Shown: positions 1 through 5,553 of the stretch, piece by piece | Position numbering within the stretch: the stretch's first letter is position 1 | Layout: each line of letters starts with the position of its first letter | From: an uncultured Eubacteriales bacterium | GTDB taxonomy: Bacteria; Bacillota; Clostridia; Christensenellales; UBA1242 | Assembly: GCA_900557655.1 (NCBI GenBank) | Contig: USTX01000038.1 | Span: 1-6,476 of the forward strand | Direction of reading: 5' to 3' | Length of the DNA: 6,476 nt | Notes under the pieces: model-generated | Databases searched by the model: none | What the model saw: the letters and a program-made list of their open reading frames with translations, nothing else | Told to the model about the DNA's origin: nothing | Made by a program: the position numbers and the translations under genes

Positions 1-658
1 CAACCTTGCCCGTTTCGATATCAACAATGTCGCCTTTTCTTTCGGGGCACATCGTTTTCATATAGTCTTTAAATTTTTGTGACCCAACAAAGCAAACATC
101 AAAACTATCCTTCTTGTGCGCAACACCAAGATTATACGCCTCAGCAAGCTTCCTTAAATCGGTTTTTTTCATAGTGCCAACCGGAAAAATTGCGCGCGAC
201 ACCTGCTCTTGCGTAAGCCTATTTAAAAAATAGGATTGGTCTTTAAGGCTGTCAGCACCCTTTTTAAGATACGTGACGCCATCTTTTACTTCGGTTTGCG
301 CATAGTGCCCCGTCGCAAAATATTTTGCGCCAATTTTATCAGCGAACTCAATAAAGGGCGTGAACTTAACCTCGCGATTACACACTACGCAAGGATTTGG
401 CGTTTTACCTTGCTTGTAACTATCCAAAAAATAGTCCTTAACCCGCTGCATCTGGCTGGTATATTCTTCAATATAAAGCGGAATTTCAAGCTTGCTACAA
501 AGCGCACGCAAGTCATTTTCGTCTTTGCTTTCTTGCTCAGCATTGCTTTCTTTCATATGAAGGCCAACAACGTCATAACCCATCTGCTTTAAAATAAGCG
601 CACTGACAGAACTGTCAACCCCGCCACTCATCGCCACCACAACTTTTTCGTTTTTCAT
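1..658 (-). CDS. mnmA: tRNA-specific 2-thiouridylase MnmA (3' end cut by window edge)
   Basis: MnmA activates U34 of the Lys, Glu and Gln tRNAs by adenylation and inserts sulfur to give the 2-thio part of the wobble base; it acts in the cytoplasm and takes sulfur from a cysteine desulfurase relay. Visible here are 219 residues of a family that usually has about 360. The PP-loop SGGVDSS is at residues 11-17. TPNPCVVCN (residues 87-94) holds the first catalytic cysteine, Cys93, aligning with the LCN cysteine of E. coli MnmA. ATGHYA (115-120) and DQSYFL (140-145) are typical, and KKDSFDVCFVG (182-192) holds the second catalytic cysteine, Cys189. The ATG at 658 is preceded by AGGAGA five bases upstream. 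The gene has its own promoter and lies beyond the terminator of the ger operon, so it is probably a separate unit. The C-terminal beta-barrel domains lie outside the window. Identification is firm. Confidence 0.96.
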   Translation of the reverse strand, partial: MKNEKVVVAMSGGVDSSVSALILKQMGYDVVGLHMKESNAEQESKDENDLRALCSKLEIPLYIEEYTSQMQRVKDYFLDSYKQGKTPNPCVVCNREVKFTPFIEFADKIGAKYFATGHYAQTEVKDGVTYLKKGADSLKDQSYFLNRLTQEQVSRAIFPVGTMKKTDLRKLAEAYNLGVAHKKDSFDVCFVGSQKFKDYMKTMCPERKGDIVDIETGKV

Positions 659-662
659 AACA

Positions 663-668
663 TCTCCT
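663..668 (-). promoter_or_regulatory. Ribosome binding site of mnmA
   Basis: AGGAGA on the minus strand, four bases before the ATG at 658. It fixes the mnmA start, which is also where homology to the N-terminus of the family begins. Confidence 0.85.
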
Positions 669-687
669 ACCGATTTGGTATGACTTA

Positions 688-716
688 ATTATAACCACCG
701 CACATTTACGTGTCAA
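688..716 (-). promoter_or_regulatory. Consensus sigma-A promoter of mnmA
   Basis: On the minus strand a perfect -35 box TTGACA (716-711) and a perfect -10 box TATAAT (693-688) are separated by exactly 17 bases (710-694). Transcription should begin near 681, giving a leader of about 22 bases that contains only the ribosome binding site. This indicates a strong, constitutive, housekeeping-type promoter for mnmA that is independent of the sporulation operon upstream. No operator-like repeat overlaps it. Confidence 0.9.
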
Positions 717-750
717 CACATTGTTAAAATTTTGTTAAAAATTTAAAAAC

Positions 751-776
751 AAAAGGCCGCGTGTGTGCAGCCTTTT
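751..776 (-). terminator. Probable intrinsic terminator after the ger operon
   Basis: AAAAGGC (751-757) pairs with GCCTTTT (770-776); after one mismatch three further pairs (759-761 with 766-768) can extend the stem around a short loop. Read on the minus strand, the stem is followed by a T-rich run (TTTTGTTTTT, then TTT and TTTTT tracts), as expected of a Rho-independent terminator. It lies between the GerC stop and the mnmA promoter. The plus-strand side is also followed by a T-rich stretch, but no plus-strand gene is present. Confidence 0.7.
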
Positions 777-815
777 CTTTTATAAAAACCCTTTTTGGCT
801 CTAAATTAAAAACGC

Positions 816-869
816 AAAATGGCAAAATTTTTATGATTATAGGCCAAAAACACGATTTTTTGCCATTTT
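816..869 (-). repeat. 12-bp perfect inverted repeat just after the GerC stop
   Basis: AAAATGGCAAAA at 816-827 is exactly complementary to TTTTGCCATTTT at 858-869, with a 30-base loop. The repeat begins 12 bases after the GerC stop codon and on the minus strand is followed by TTTTGCGTTTTTAA. It may be a first, weaker transcription stop or an mRNA 3'-end stabiliser ahead of the hairpin at 751-776. The long loop and A/T-rich arms make a classical terminator less certain. The rest of the 659-880 gap holds only the promoter, the terminator and A/T-rich sequence. Confidence 0.55.
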
Positions 870-880
870 TTACGCTTTAA

Positions 881-2272
881 TTAGCCAAAATTGCGAATTT
901 CTAAATCAAACTCAAAATCAATTTCATCAAGATAGTTATCTATATTACTGATATTTTTTAAGAACTCTTTCCACTCTTTATTTTTAAATCTGTAACAAAA
1001 ATCTGCTATTTTAAAGATGTCAACATTGGCTTTTTTGCCCGCGCTTACCACCTTTTTAAAGTTCTCAGCCAGTTGTTTTTTGGCCGCCTCTTTAAGGGTA
1101 TCGTTTTCATAAACTTTAAGGTTTTGATACGCCCCCTCATACGCCACGCCATCTTTAATGCCCTCCATAAACTGAACCTTATCAAACCCAATTTTAAATT
1201 TAGCCTTAGGGCGCGCGCCCGAAAAATCTACATTAATTTTTGAACTTTTTTTATAAATGCGAAGCCCAACCTTTGCATCGTGATAAACATTACCATCGTT
1301 AACATTTTCAATAACCAAATCAAATGTCTGTGTTTTATTAGTAGGCAACAGGAATGAAATTATCTCTTTCTGATCGGTTATCTCGCCCATAAATTTGCCA
1401 TTTTTGAAATACGCAAACGGCGTAAAAAACTGTATGCGTCCCTTTACCGCCGCACTGGCCGCACTGTTTCCCCCAGAGCTTTGGCCACCCGAATCTCCGC
1501 CCGAATCACCCGAACCGCTTGAACCCGAGCCGCCGCCCGAGCCGCTGGAAGACGAGCTGCCCGCCGCGGAGTTTCCGCCGCCCGAAGGGGTCGAGCCCGT
1601 TGCGCCACTGGTTGAACCCTCCCCCGAACTTTCGCTTGACGACGAACTAGCGTTCTCGCCCGATTGAGCCTCTGTAATATTAAGTTGTGGCACAATTGAC
1701 ACCTTTGACGGGTCAAGACTGTCGCTTATAAAATCTTGCAGCGTCACCATCTTTGAGTTTAATGACGACTCTTTATAACTATAAATTTTTTGAAGCCCAA
1801 GCCCCACTGAAAGTTCAAGATTTTTAGTTTTTTGAAGTTGTTCTTGCGCGTTACCTTTACAATATAAAAGCATTATTGAATTAGGTAAATACGGGTCGCG
1901 AAGAAAATAATCAAGCGTGGTTGCCACGTTTTTATCTTCAAAAATACTGTCGCTTATAAGCAAAAAGTTCATATGCGATAGCCCCGCAATTTTACCTATG
2001 TTATAGGATAGCTTTTTAATACTTTCGGTTATCGACACGCCTTCTTCGCTTATAAAATTCAATTCTGCGCCCTCGCCGCCCGACTCGCTTCCCGCCGACG
2101 GAAACACAGTTTGCGCCGTCACCAAATAACCCTTGTCCGTTTTATCAATTGCCAGCCCTGTTATAAGCACGCGGTTGTTAAGGCGCGCCTGACTGGTAAG
2201 CGCTTGCGGAAACAAACACAAAAATGCAAGCAACACAATAAGCCATGTGTGACGCCTAAAAAATCTACCCAT
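881..2272 (-). CDS. gerC: GerC-type spore germination protein (Ger(x)C family), non-canonical N-terminus
   Basis: Third subunit of a GerA-family nutrient germinant receptor, expected on the outer face of the spore inner membrane; the symbol is a family-level label. The chosen start gives 463 residues. Residues 9-21 form a hydrophobic segment after MGRFFRR. The family-typical stretch VLITGLAIDKT (35-45) follows, and the N-terminal domain runs to about 200. Residues 204-275 are almost only Ser, Gly and Ala, and the C-terminal Ger(x)C domain fills 276-463. Without the insert the length (about 391) is normal for the family. The usual lipobox with cysteine is missing: the only nearby cysteine, Cys20, sits in LAFLC, which does not fit. 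The start at 2272 is chosen because GGAGGTG lies four bases upstream; an in-frame ATG at 2317 has no such site. The gene overlaps the GerB-type gene by 8 bases. The family call is good, the ligand unknown. Confidence 0.88.
   Translation of the reverse strand: MGRFFRRHTWLIVLLAFLCLFPQALTSQARLNNRVLITGLAIDKTDKGYLVTAQTVFPSAGSESGGEGAELNFISEEGVSITESIKKLSYNIGKIAGLSHMNFLLISDSIFEDKNVATTLDYFLRDPYLPNSIMLLYCKGNAQEQLQKTKNLELSVGLGLQKIYSYKESSLNSKMVTLQDFISDSLDPSKVSIVPQLNITEAQSGENASSSSSESSGEGSTSGATGSTPSGGGNSAAGSSSSSGSGGGSGSSGSGDSGGDSGGQSSGGNSAASAAVKGRIQFFTPFAYFKNGKFMGEITDQKEIISFLLPTNKTQTFDLVIENVNDGNVYHDAKVGLRIYKKSSKINVDFSGARPKAKFKIGFDKVQFMEGIKDGVAYEGAYQNLKVYENDTLKEAAKKQLAENFKKVVSAGKKANVDIFKIADFCYRFKNKEWKEFLKNISNIDNYLDEIDFEFDLEIRNFG
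1448..1663 (-). repeat. Ser/Gly-rich low-complexity segment within the GerC-type gene
   Basis: These 72 codons (residues 204-275) encode runs of Ser, Gly and Ala with a few Glu, Asp and Pro, built from short units such as SGSGG, GGDSGG and SSSS. The DNA is visibly GC-rich (TCG, GGC, AGC and GCC codons), while the flanking coding sequence is AT-rich. It sits between the N- and C-terminal domains and should be a flexible, disordered linker. The codon phase is intact throughout, so it is not a frameshift artefact. Confidence 0.85.
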
Positions 2273-3593
2273 CTTGCACCTCCGCCGCCACAAGCACAGT
2301 CTTTCTTTTCGGCGCATTTTTATTATTTTTTAGTTTGTTTTTGCCACCGTTACTGACATCACTTTCAGCATTTCTATTTTGCATTTTATTTAATTTTAGC
2401 GCACCAGCATTCTCAATTTTGCCACTTTTTTGCATTTTTTGCCCCGAAATTGCAGTCTTTTGAGGCGATTTTGCGTTTTTATGCGTATTTTTAGCACATA
2501 TATACGCTAATTTTTCTTTTTTCTTACAAATTAGGCTTGAAATGATTAAAACTACCACTAAAAATGCCTCAATAATTAAATTTGTTAGATAAACAGTATC
2601 TCTAAATCTAAATGATTCTATTTCAGCGTTATTAAAAACAAAGTTATCAAGCATAAACAATCCCGTTGCCAAAACCCAAATTGGTATTACAGGCGATTTA
2701 ATCCCAAATGTTTTGCAAAAGCAGTCTGTTGCCATTAAAATAAATATCGACTGCGCCAAAACTGTTGACACCTGTTCAAACAAAACAAAGAACCATCCCA
2801 CGCGCCCAATGTCAAGCGCCAAAATCGAAAATTGCGTGAGGCTTGAAATTGCATTGCCTTGCAGCGCGGCCAAGTTTCCATAAAGCGACGTGAATAAAAC
2901 GAAACTGAGCGGAACAATCACACACACCACAGCAAAATACGGCAGCACCAAATTCCACCCAAGTTTTTGGTCACGATTAAGTGACACCTTGCCCGTAAGA
3001 TAAATCAAAATCATAAAGTCGCCAAACCAAACATTATCTTTTATCGCTTCCACTGTCAGCGATGGCACAGAATTTTCAAGCATAGGAAGCACGCGCTCGA
3101 GCCTGCAATTAGTGAACCCCAAAAACAGCACGCCCGCAATACCAACCCCAATCAAAGCCGCATATATTTCGCATTGGCGCCCCATAGTCCTAAGCCCCTT
3201 AATGCAACCAAAAACCACAACACCCAAAAGAATAAGGCCAAAAAGTTTAAAGTCAAGCGTGTCAAACAAAACGTTTGCAAAAAGGTCGTGAATTGCCTCA
3301 CTTGGCAAAATAGACTTCAATCCAAAATACAAAAACAAAGCAAAACAGACTATGCGCCCCATAAAGTTGCCCATTGAATTTTTAACAACGTCAAACGTTG
3401 AATGCGTGCTGTTATGGCGGTTAAAAAACCACAGCGCAAAAGCAAGAAAAATCGTGTCAATAAGCCCCAACGCTAAAACTATAAGCCACGCATCCCGCCC
3501 AACGCCTAGCGAAATCATGCTCGGCAAGCGCTGAATTTTGGTTGAAATTGCACAAATCAAAATTAGCAAAATTGCCTGACGCTTGTTAATCAT
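2265..3593 (-). CDS. gerB: GerB-type spore germination protein (spore permease family) with long basic tail
   Basis: Integral membrane subunit of the germinant receptor, of the spore permease family within the APC transporter superfamily; in studied receptors this subunit binds the nutrient signal. The symbol is a family-level label. The 442-residue product has about ten hydrophobic segments: roughly 6-26, 36-57, 79-93, 116-132, 144-160, 190-203, 213-236, 265-290, 302-321 and 333-355. The opening (INKRQAILLILICAISTKI, then LPS and GRDAWLIVL) is characteristic of the family. Residues 357-442 are an added hydrophilic tail with about 19 lysines and many asparagines; family members usually end near 360-370. 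The ATG at 3593 follows GAGGTG by four bases and overlaps the end of the GerA-type gene by 8 bases (ATGATTAA). The 3' end overlaps the GerC-type start by 8 bases (ATGGGTAG). Identity is firm at family level, the ligand unknown. Confidence 0.92.
   Translation of the reverse strand: MINKRQAILLILICAISTKIQRLPSMISLGVGRDAWLIVLALGLIDTIFLAFALWFFNRHNSTHSTFDVVKNSMGNFMGRIVCFALFLYFGLKSILPSEAIHDLFANVLFDTLDFKLFGLILLGVVVFGCIKGLRTMGRQCEIYAALIGVGIAGVLFLGFTNCRLERVLPMLENSVPSLTVEAIKDNVWFGDFMILIYLTGKVSLNRDQKLGWNLVLPYFAVVCVIVPLSFVLFTSLYGNLAALQGNAISSLTQFSILALDIGRVGWFFVLFEQVSTVLAQSIFILMATDCFCKTFGIKSPVIPIWVLATGLFMLDNFVFNNAEIESFRFRDTVYLTNLIIEAFLVVVLIISSLICKKKEKLAYICAKNTHKNAKSPQKTAISGQKMQKSGKIENAGALKLNKMQNRNAESDVSNGGKNKLKNNKNAPKRKTVLVAAEVQDG
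2277..2283 (-). promoter_or_regulatory. Ribosome binding site of the GerC-type gene
   Basis: GGAGGTG on the minus strand, four bases before the ATG at 2272, lying inside the last codons of the GerB-type gene. It decides the GerC start over the longer in-frame ATG at 2317. Confidence 0.88.
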
Positions 3594-5313
3594 CTTTCAC
3601 CTCGCCGCTTAACTTTTTGTTGCTCGCGTTACGCGTTTTGTTATCCGTGTTACGCTTTTTGTTACCCGTGTTAGGCGTTTTGCCAATTTCGTTATCCGCC
3701 CTGCTAGTGTTTTGGGCGCGTTTTAAGATAGAGTTTTTTATTGATGGGTCGTGCGTTGCAACAACCTCGGCCTGCGCCTTGGTGCGCGGTGCCTGCCTAA
3801 TACGATTGTTATTAGGAAAACTTTTTGGCCGCGTTATCATTTGGTTAAGGCTGGTTTTAATAAGTGCGTCTTTTTTATCGGCCTTAATTGACGGCGCAAA
3901 CGGAGCCATAAGCGGCGCCCCAAAGTTTGAAATGCTAACAAGATACCCTGACAAAAATATGATGCCAAGCAGTATGCCATAAAAACCTGCAAAGCCGCCC
4001 GCAAGCGTAAATGCAAGCCTAAGCAGACCTGTTATAGGGGCTTGGTCAGGCAAAATATAAATTGTAATGCCCGAAATCGCAACAATCATAATAGACGGGC
4101 TGGTTATAACCCCCGCCTGCACGGCCGTGTCTCCAAGCACAAGCGCGCCAATAATAGACAGCGCCATCCCAAGGTATTTGGGCATCCTGACCGACGCCTC
4201 GTTTAAAATCTCAAACAAAAACAGCACAAACAAGATTTCAAGCAACGGCGGAAAACTTATCCCCTGAATAGACGACAAAATGCTTATCAAAAAATCAATC
4301 GGCATCAAGCGATAGTGAAAACTTTCAAGTGCAACATATATTCCCGGCAGCATTATGGCAATTAGAATGCCAAAAAAGCGAAGCATACGTATAAACGTCG
4401 CCCGCGCGGGATGCATATAATAGTCGTCGCTGCTTTGGATGTCTTCCAAAAACACGTATGGCACCGTAAGCGCAATCGGCGTTCCGTCAACCAAGATGCA
4501 CACGCGCCCCTCCAAAATCTTGCCCGTAGCGATGTCTGGCTTTTCGGTGGTGCCGATTTGACGAAACAACTTGCTGTCATTATTTCTTAAAAGGCTTTCA
4601 ACGTAATACGACGCCGTTATGCCATCTATGTCAATCGAATTAAGCCGCCCCTCAATCTCTGAAATAACCTTTTTGCTGGCCACGCTTTTTAGATAGATAA
4701 GCACAACTCGGGTTTGGCTTTTGCGCCCAAGTGTTATCGTTTTTAAGGCTAAATCGGGGGTAGCAAGACGCCTTCGCACCAAACTCACATTAATATTCAA
4801 ATCTGCAACAAAGCCCTCGCGCGGCCCCTTTAAAACCGAATTTGTTGGCGGCTCGGTGATAGAGCGCGTCTCCCAACCCTGTATCGGCATCGCAAGATAG
4901 TCTTTTTCGCTGCTTGCCGCCAGAACCGCAAAACCCGCCAGTACCCTTTTTACCGCGGTATCAAGGTCACAACGCTCAACTTTGCCAAGCGTCAGCACAG
5001 AACTAATAAGCGTTTCAAACACTCCGCCAGCACCCTTTTTACCGCCTTGCATATCGCCCGTATCATTTACATCGCCGCGACTCTCGCCACTTTGCGCAGT
5101 CCTTGACGCCTCTTTGCCACCCTGCGCATCACTCGAAAATTGGTCACGCGCGTCTAAAATGACCTTTACAATGTCATTGCTCAACAATTTTTTGTCAATA
5201 AGACACTCAACAAAAAACAACCTGCCCGCGCACGTCCCAATAGTCAAATCCCGAGTGTCAATATTACACTCAGGCGAAAACTTGGCTTGCAACTTATCAA
5301 TAGCGTTTTTCAT
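3586..5313 (-). CDS. gerA: GerA-type spore germination receptor subunit (GerA family)
   Basis: Large subunit of the nutrient germinant receptor in the spore inner membrane; the symbol is a family-level label. The product has 575 residues from the ATG at 5313; the family is usually about 480-530. The cytoplasmic N-terminal region (about 1-305) has family hallmarks: RSITEPPTNSVLKGPREGF (150-168), NVSLVRRRL (175-183), and GRVCILVDGTPIAL (269-282) followed by IQSSDDYY (292-299). The membrane domain follows, with hydrophobic segments near 309-330, 335-352, 356-373, 380-397, 404-421 and 433-459. Two additions stand out: a Gly/Asp/Ser-rich insert at 57-97 and a basic hydrophilic tail at about 507-575 with three 7-residue repeats. 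The start is set by GAGGAA upstream and by family-like sequence beginning there; the in-frame TTG at 5352 is less likely. It is the first gene of a gerA-gerB-gerC operon and overlaps gerB by 8 bases. Confidence 0.94.
   Translation of the reverse strand: MKNAIDKLQAKFSPECNIDTRDLTIGTCAGRLFFVECLIDKKLLSNDIVKVILDARDQFSSDAQGGKEASRTAQSGESRGDVNDTGDMQGGKKGAGGVFETLISSVLTLGKVERCDLDTAVKRVLAGFAVLAASSEKDYLAMPIQGWETRSITEPPTNSVLKGPREGFVADLNINVSLVRRRLATPDLALKTITLGRKSQTRVVLIYLKSVASKKVISEIEGRLNSIDIDGITASYYVESLLRNNDSKLFRQIGTTEKPDIATGKILEGRVCILVDGTPIALTVPYVFLEDIQSSDDYYMHPARATFIRMLRFFGILIAIMLPGIYVALESFHYRLMPIDFLISILSSIQGISFPPLLEILFVLFLFEILNEASVRMPKYLGMALSIIGALVLGDTAVQAGVITSPSIMIVAISGITIYILPDQAPITGLLRLAFTLAGGFAGFYGILLGIIFLSGYLVSISNFGAPLMAPFAPSIKADKKDALIKTSLNQMITRPKSFPNNNRIRQAPRTKAQAEVVATHDPSIKNSILKRAQNTSRADNEIGKTPNTGNKKRNTDNKTRNASNKKLSGEVKDD
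3598..3603 (-). promoter_or_regulatory. Ribosome binding site of the GerB-type gene
   Basis: GAGGTG on the minus strand, four bases before the ATG at 3593, embedded in the last codons of the GerA-type gene. The layout suggests translational coupling. Confidence 0.85.
3610..3672 (-). repeat. Three tandem 21-bp units in the GerA-type tail
   Basis: The units 3652-3672, 3631-3651 and 3610-3630 encode NTGNKKR, NTDNKTR and NASNKKL (residues 548-568). The first two are nearly identical at DNA level (common core ACAAAA, then GCGTAAC at the junctions); the third has diverged. The 21-base period keeps the reading frame. A more degraded copy may lie upstream, where the words NTS and DNEIGK occur. Confidence 0.85.
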
Positions 5314-5318
5314 CACAC

Positions 5319-5324
5319 TTCCTC
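5319..5324 (-). promoter_or_regulatory. Ribosome binding site of the GerA-type gene
   Basis: GAGGAA on the minus strand, five bases before the ATG at 5313. It supports this start over the in-frame TTG at 5352 and the GTG directly before the ATG. Confidence 0.75.
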
Positions 5325-5373
5325 TTACGCCTAGTTTCTGCCTTGCCCGCAAGTTTTATTCCTCGCCCAAAAT

Positions 5374-5413
5374 CTTTGTTTTTAATCTGCGATAAACTCT
5401 GCTATAAACAAAG
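5374..5413 (-). repeat. 12-bp tandem repeat inside an 8-bp inverted repeat, ger operon leader
   Basis: On the minus strand GTTTATAGCAGA (5409-5398) is followed directly by GTTTATCGCAGA (5397-5386), one mismatch in 12. The pair is framed by an exact inverted repeat on the plus strand, CTTTGTTT (5374-5381) and AAACAAAG (5406-5413). It lies about 60-100 bases upstream of the GerA-type start. It could be a paired regulator site or a leader hairpin; neither can be decided from sequence alone. Confidence 0.55.
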
Positions 5414-5425
5414 CCTCTTAATTTT

Positions 5426-5462
5426 ACCTACAAACTTAACCCACAAATTTACAACCCACAAA
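5426..5462 (-). repeat. Three ACCYACAAA direct repeats upstream of the ger operon
   Basis: ACCTACAAA (5426-5434), ACCCACAAA (5439-5447) and ACCCACAAA (5454-5462) on the plus strand are spaced 13 and 15 bases apart; on the minus strand they read TTTGTRGGT. The last copy touches the terminator hairpin of the upstream gene. They sit where the ger promoter should be and may be operator sites, though the spacing is not a whole helical turn. No convincing promoter boxes, sporulation-type or housekeeping, could be recognised around them. Confidence 0.4.
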
Positions 5463-5495
5463 AAAAGAAGACACTTTAATTAGTGTCTTCTTTTT
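5462..5495 (-). terminator. Strong bidirectional-looking intrinsic terminator
   Basis: A perfect 14-base stem, AAAAAGAAGACACT (5462-5475) with AGTGTCTTCTTTTT (5482-5495), encloses a 6-base loop. On the minus strand it ends in a T-run within the stem (from 5466 down), 59 bases after the stop of the gene at 5554. The plus-strand arm ends in TTTTT too. It should end transcription of the upstream gene and isolate the ger operon. Confidence 0.9.
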
Positions 5496-5553
5496 GTGTA
5501 TTTACGCAATACTATGTTTTTAAATTTTTGTCAGTAAACCCTAACAATGCTTA

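Noticed and set aside
236..592. Plus-strand open frame of 118 codons
   Set aside because: It lies antisense within mnmA, whose conserved motifs are on the minus strand; it has no family resemblance.
836..864. TATAAT at 836-841 on the minus strand as an extra promoter
   Set aside because: The sequence 17 bases upstream is GGCAAA, not a -35 box, and it lies in the repeat-rich 3' region of the ger operon.
1395..1667. Plus-strand Pro/Glu-rich frame and a second minus-strand Arg-rich frame (1444-1716)
   Set aside because: Both are other-frame readings of the GC-rich Ser/Gly segment of the GerC-type gene, where stop codons are scarce.
3617..3982. Plus-strand hydrophobic frame of 121 codons
   Set aside because: It is antisense to the tail and last helices of the GerA-type gene; no ribosome binding site or family match seen.
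5314..5352. Longer GerA-type start at a TTG (13 extra residues)
   Set aside because: A good ribosome binding site lies directly before the ATG at 5313, and the extra residues would include that site.
4982..5395. Plus-strand frame of 137 codons antisense to the start of the GerA-type gene
   Set aside because: Low-complexity Ser/Pro/Leu content mirrors the opposite coding strand; the GerA frame has clear family motifs.
5353..5461. Forespore (sigma-G/sigma-F type) promoter for the ger operon
   Set aside because: Expected from biology, but no pair of boxes at correct spacing could be found by eye; only partial A/T-rich matches occur.
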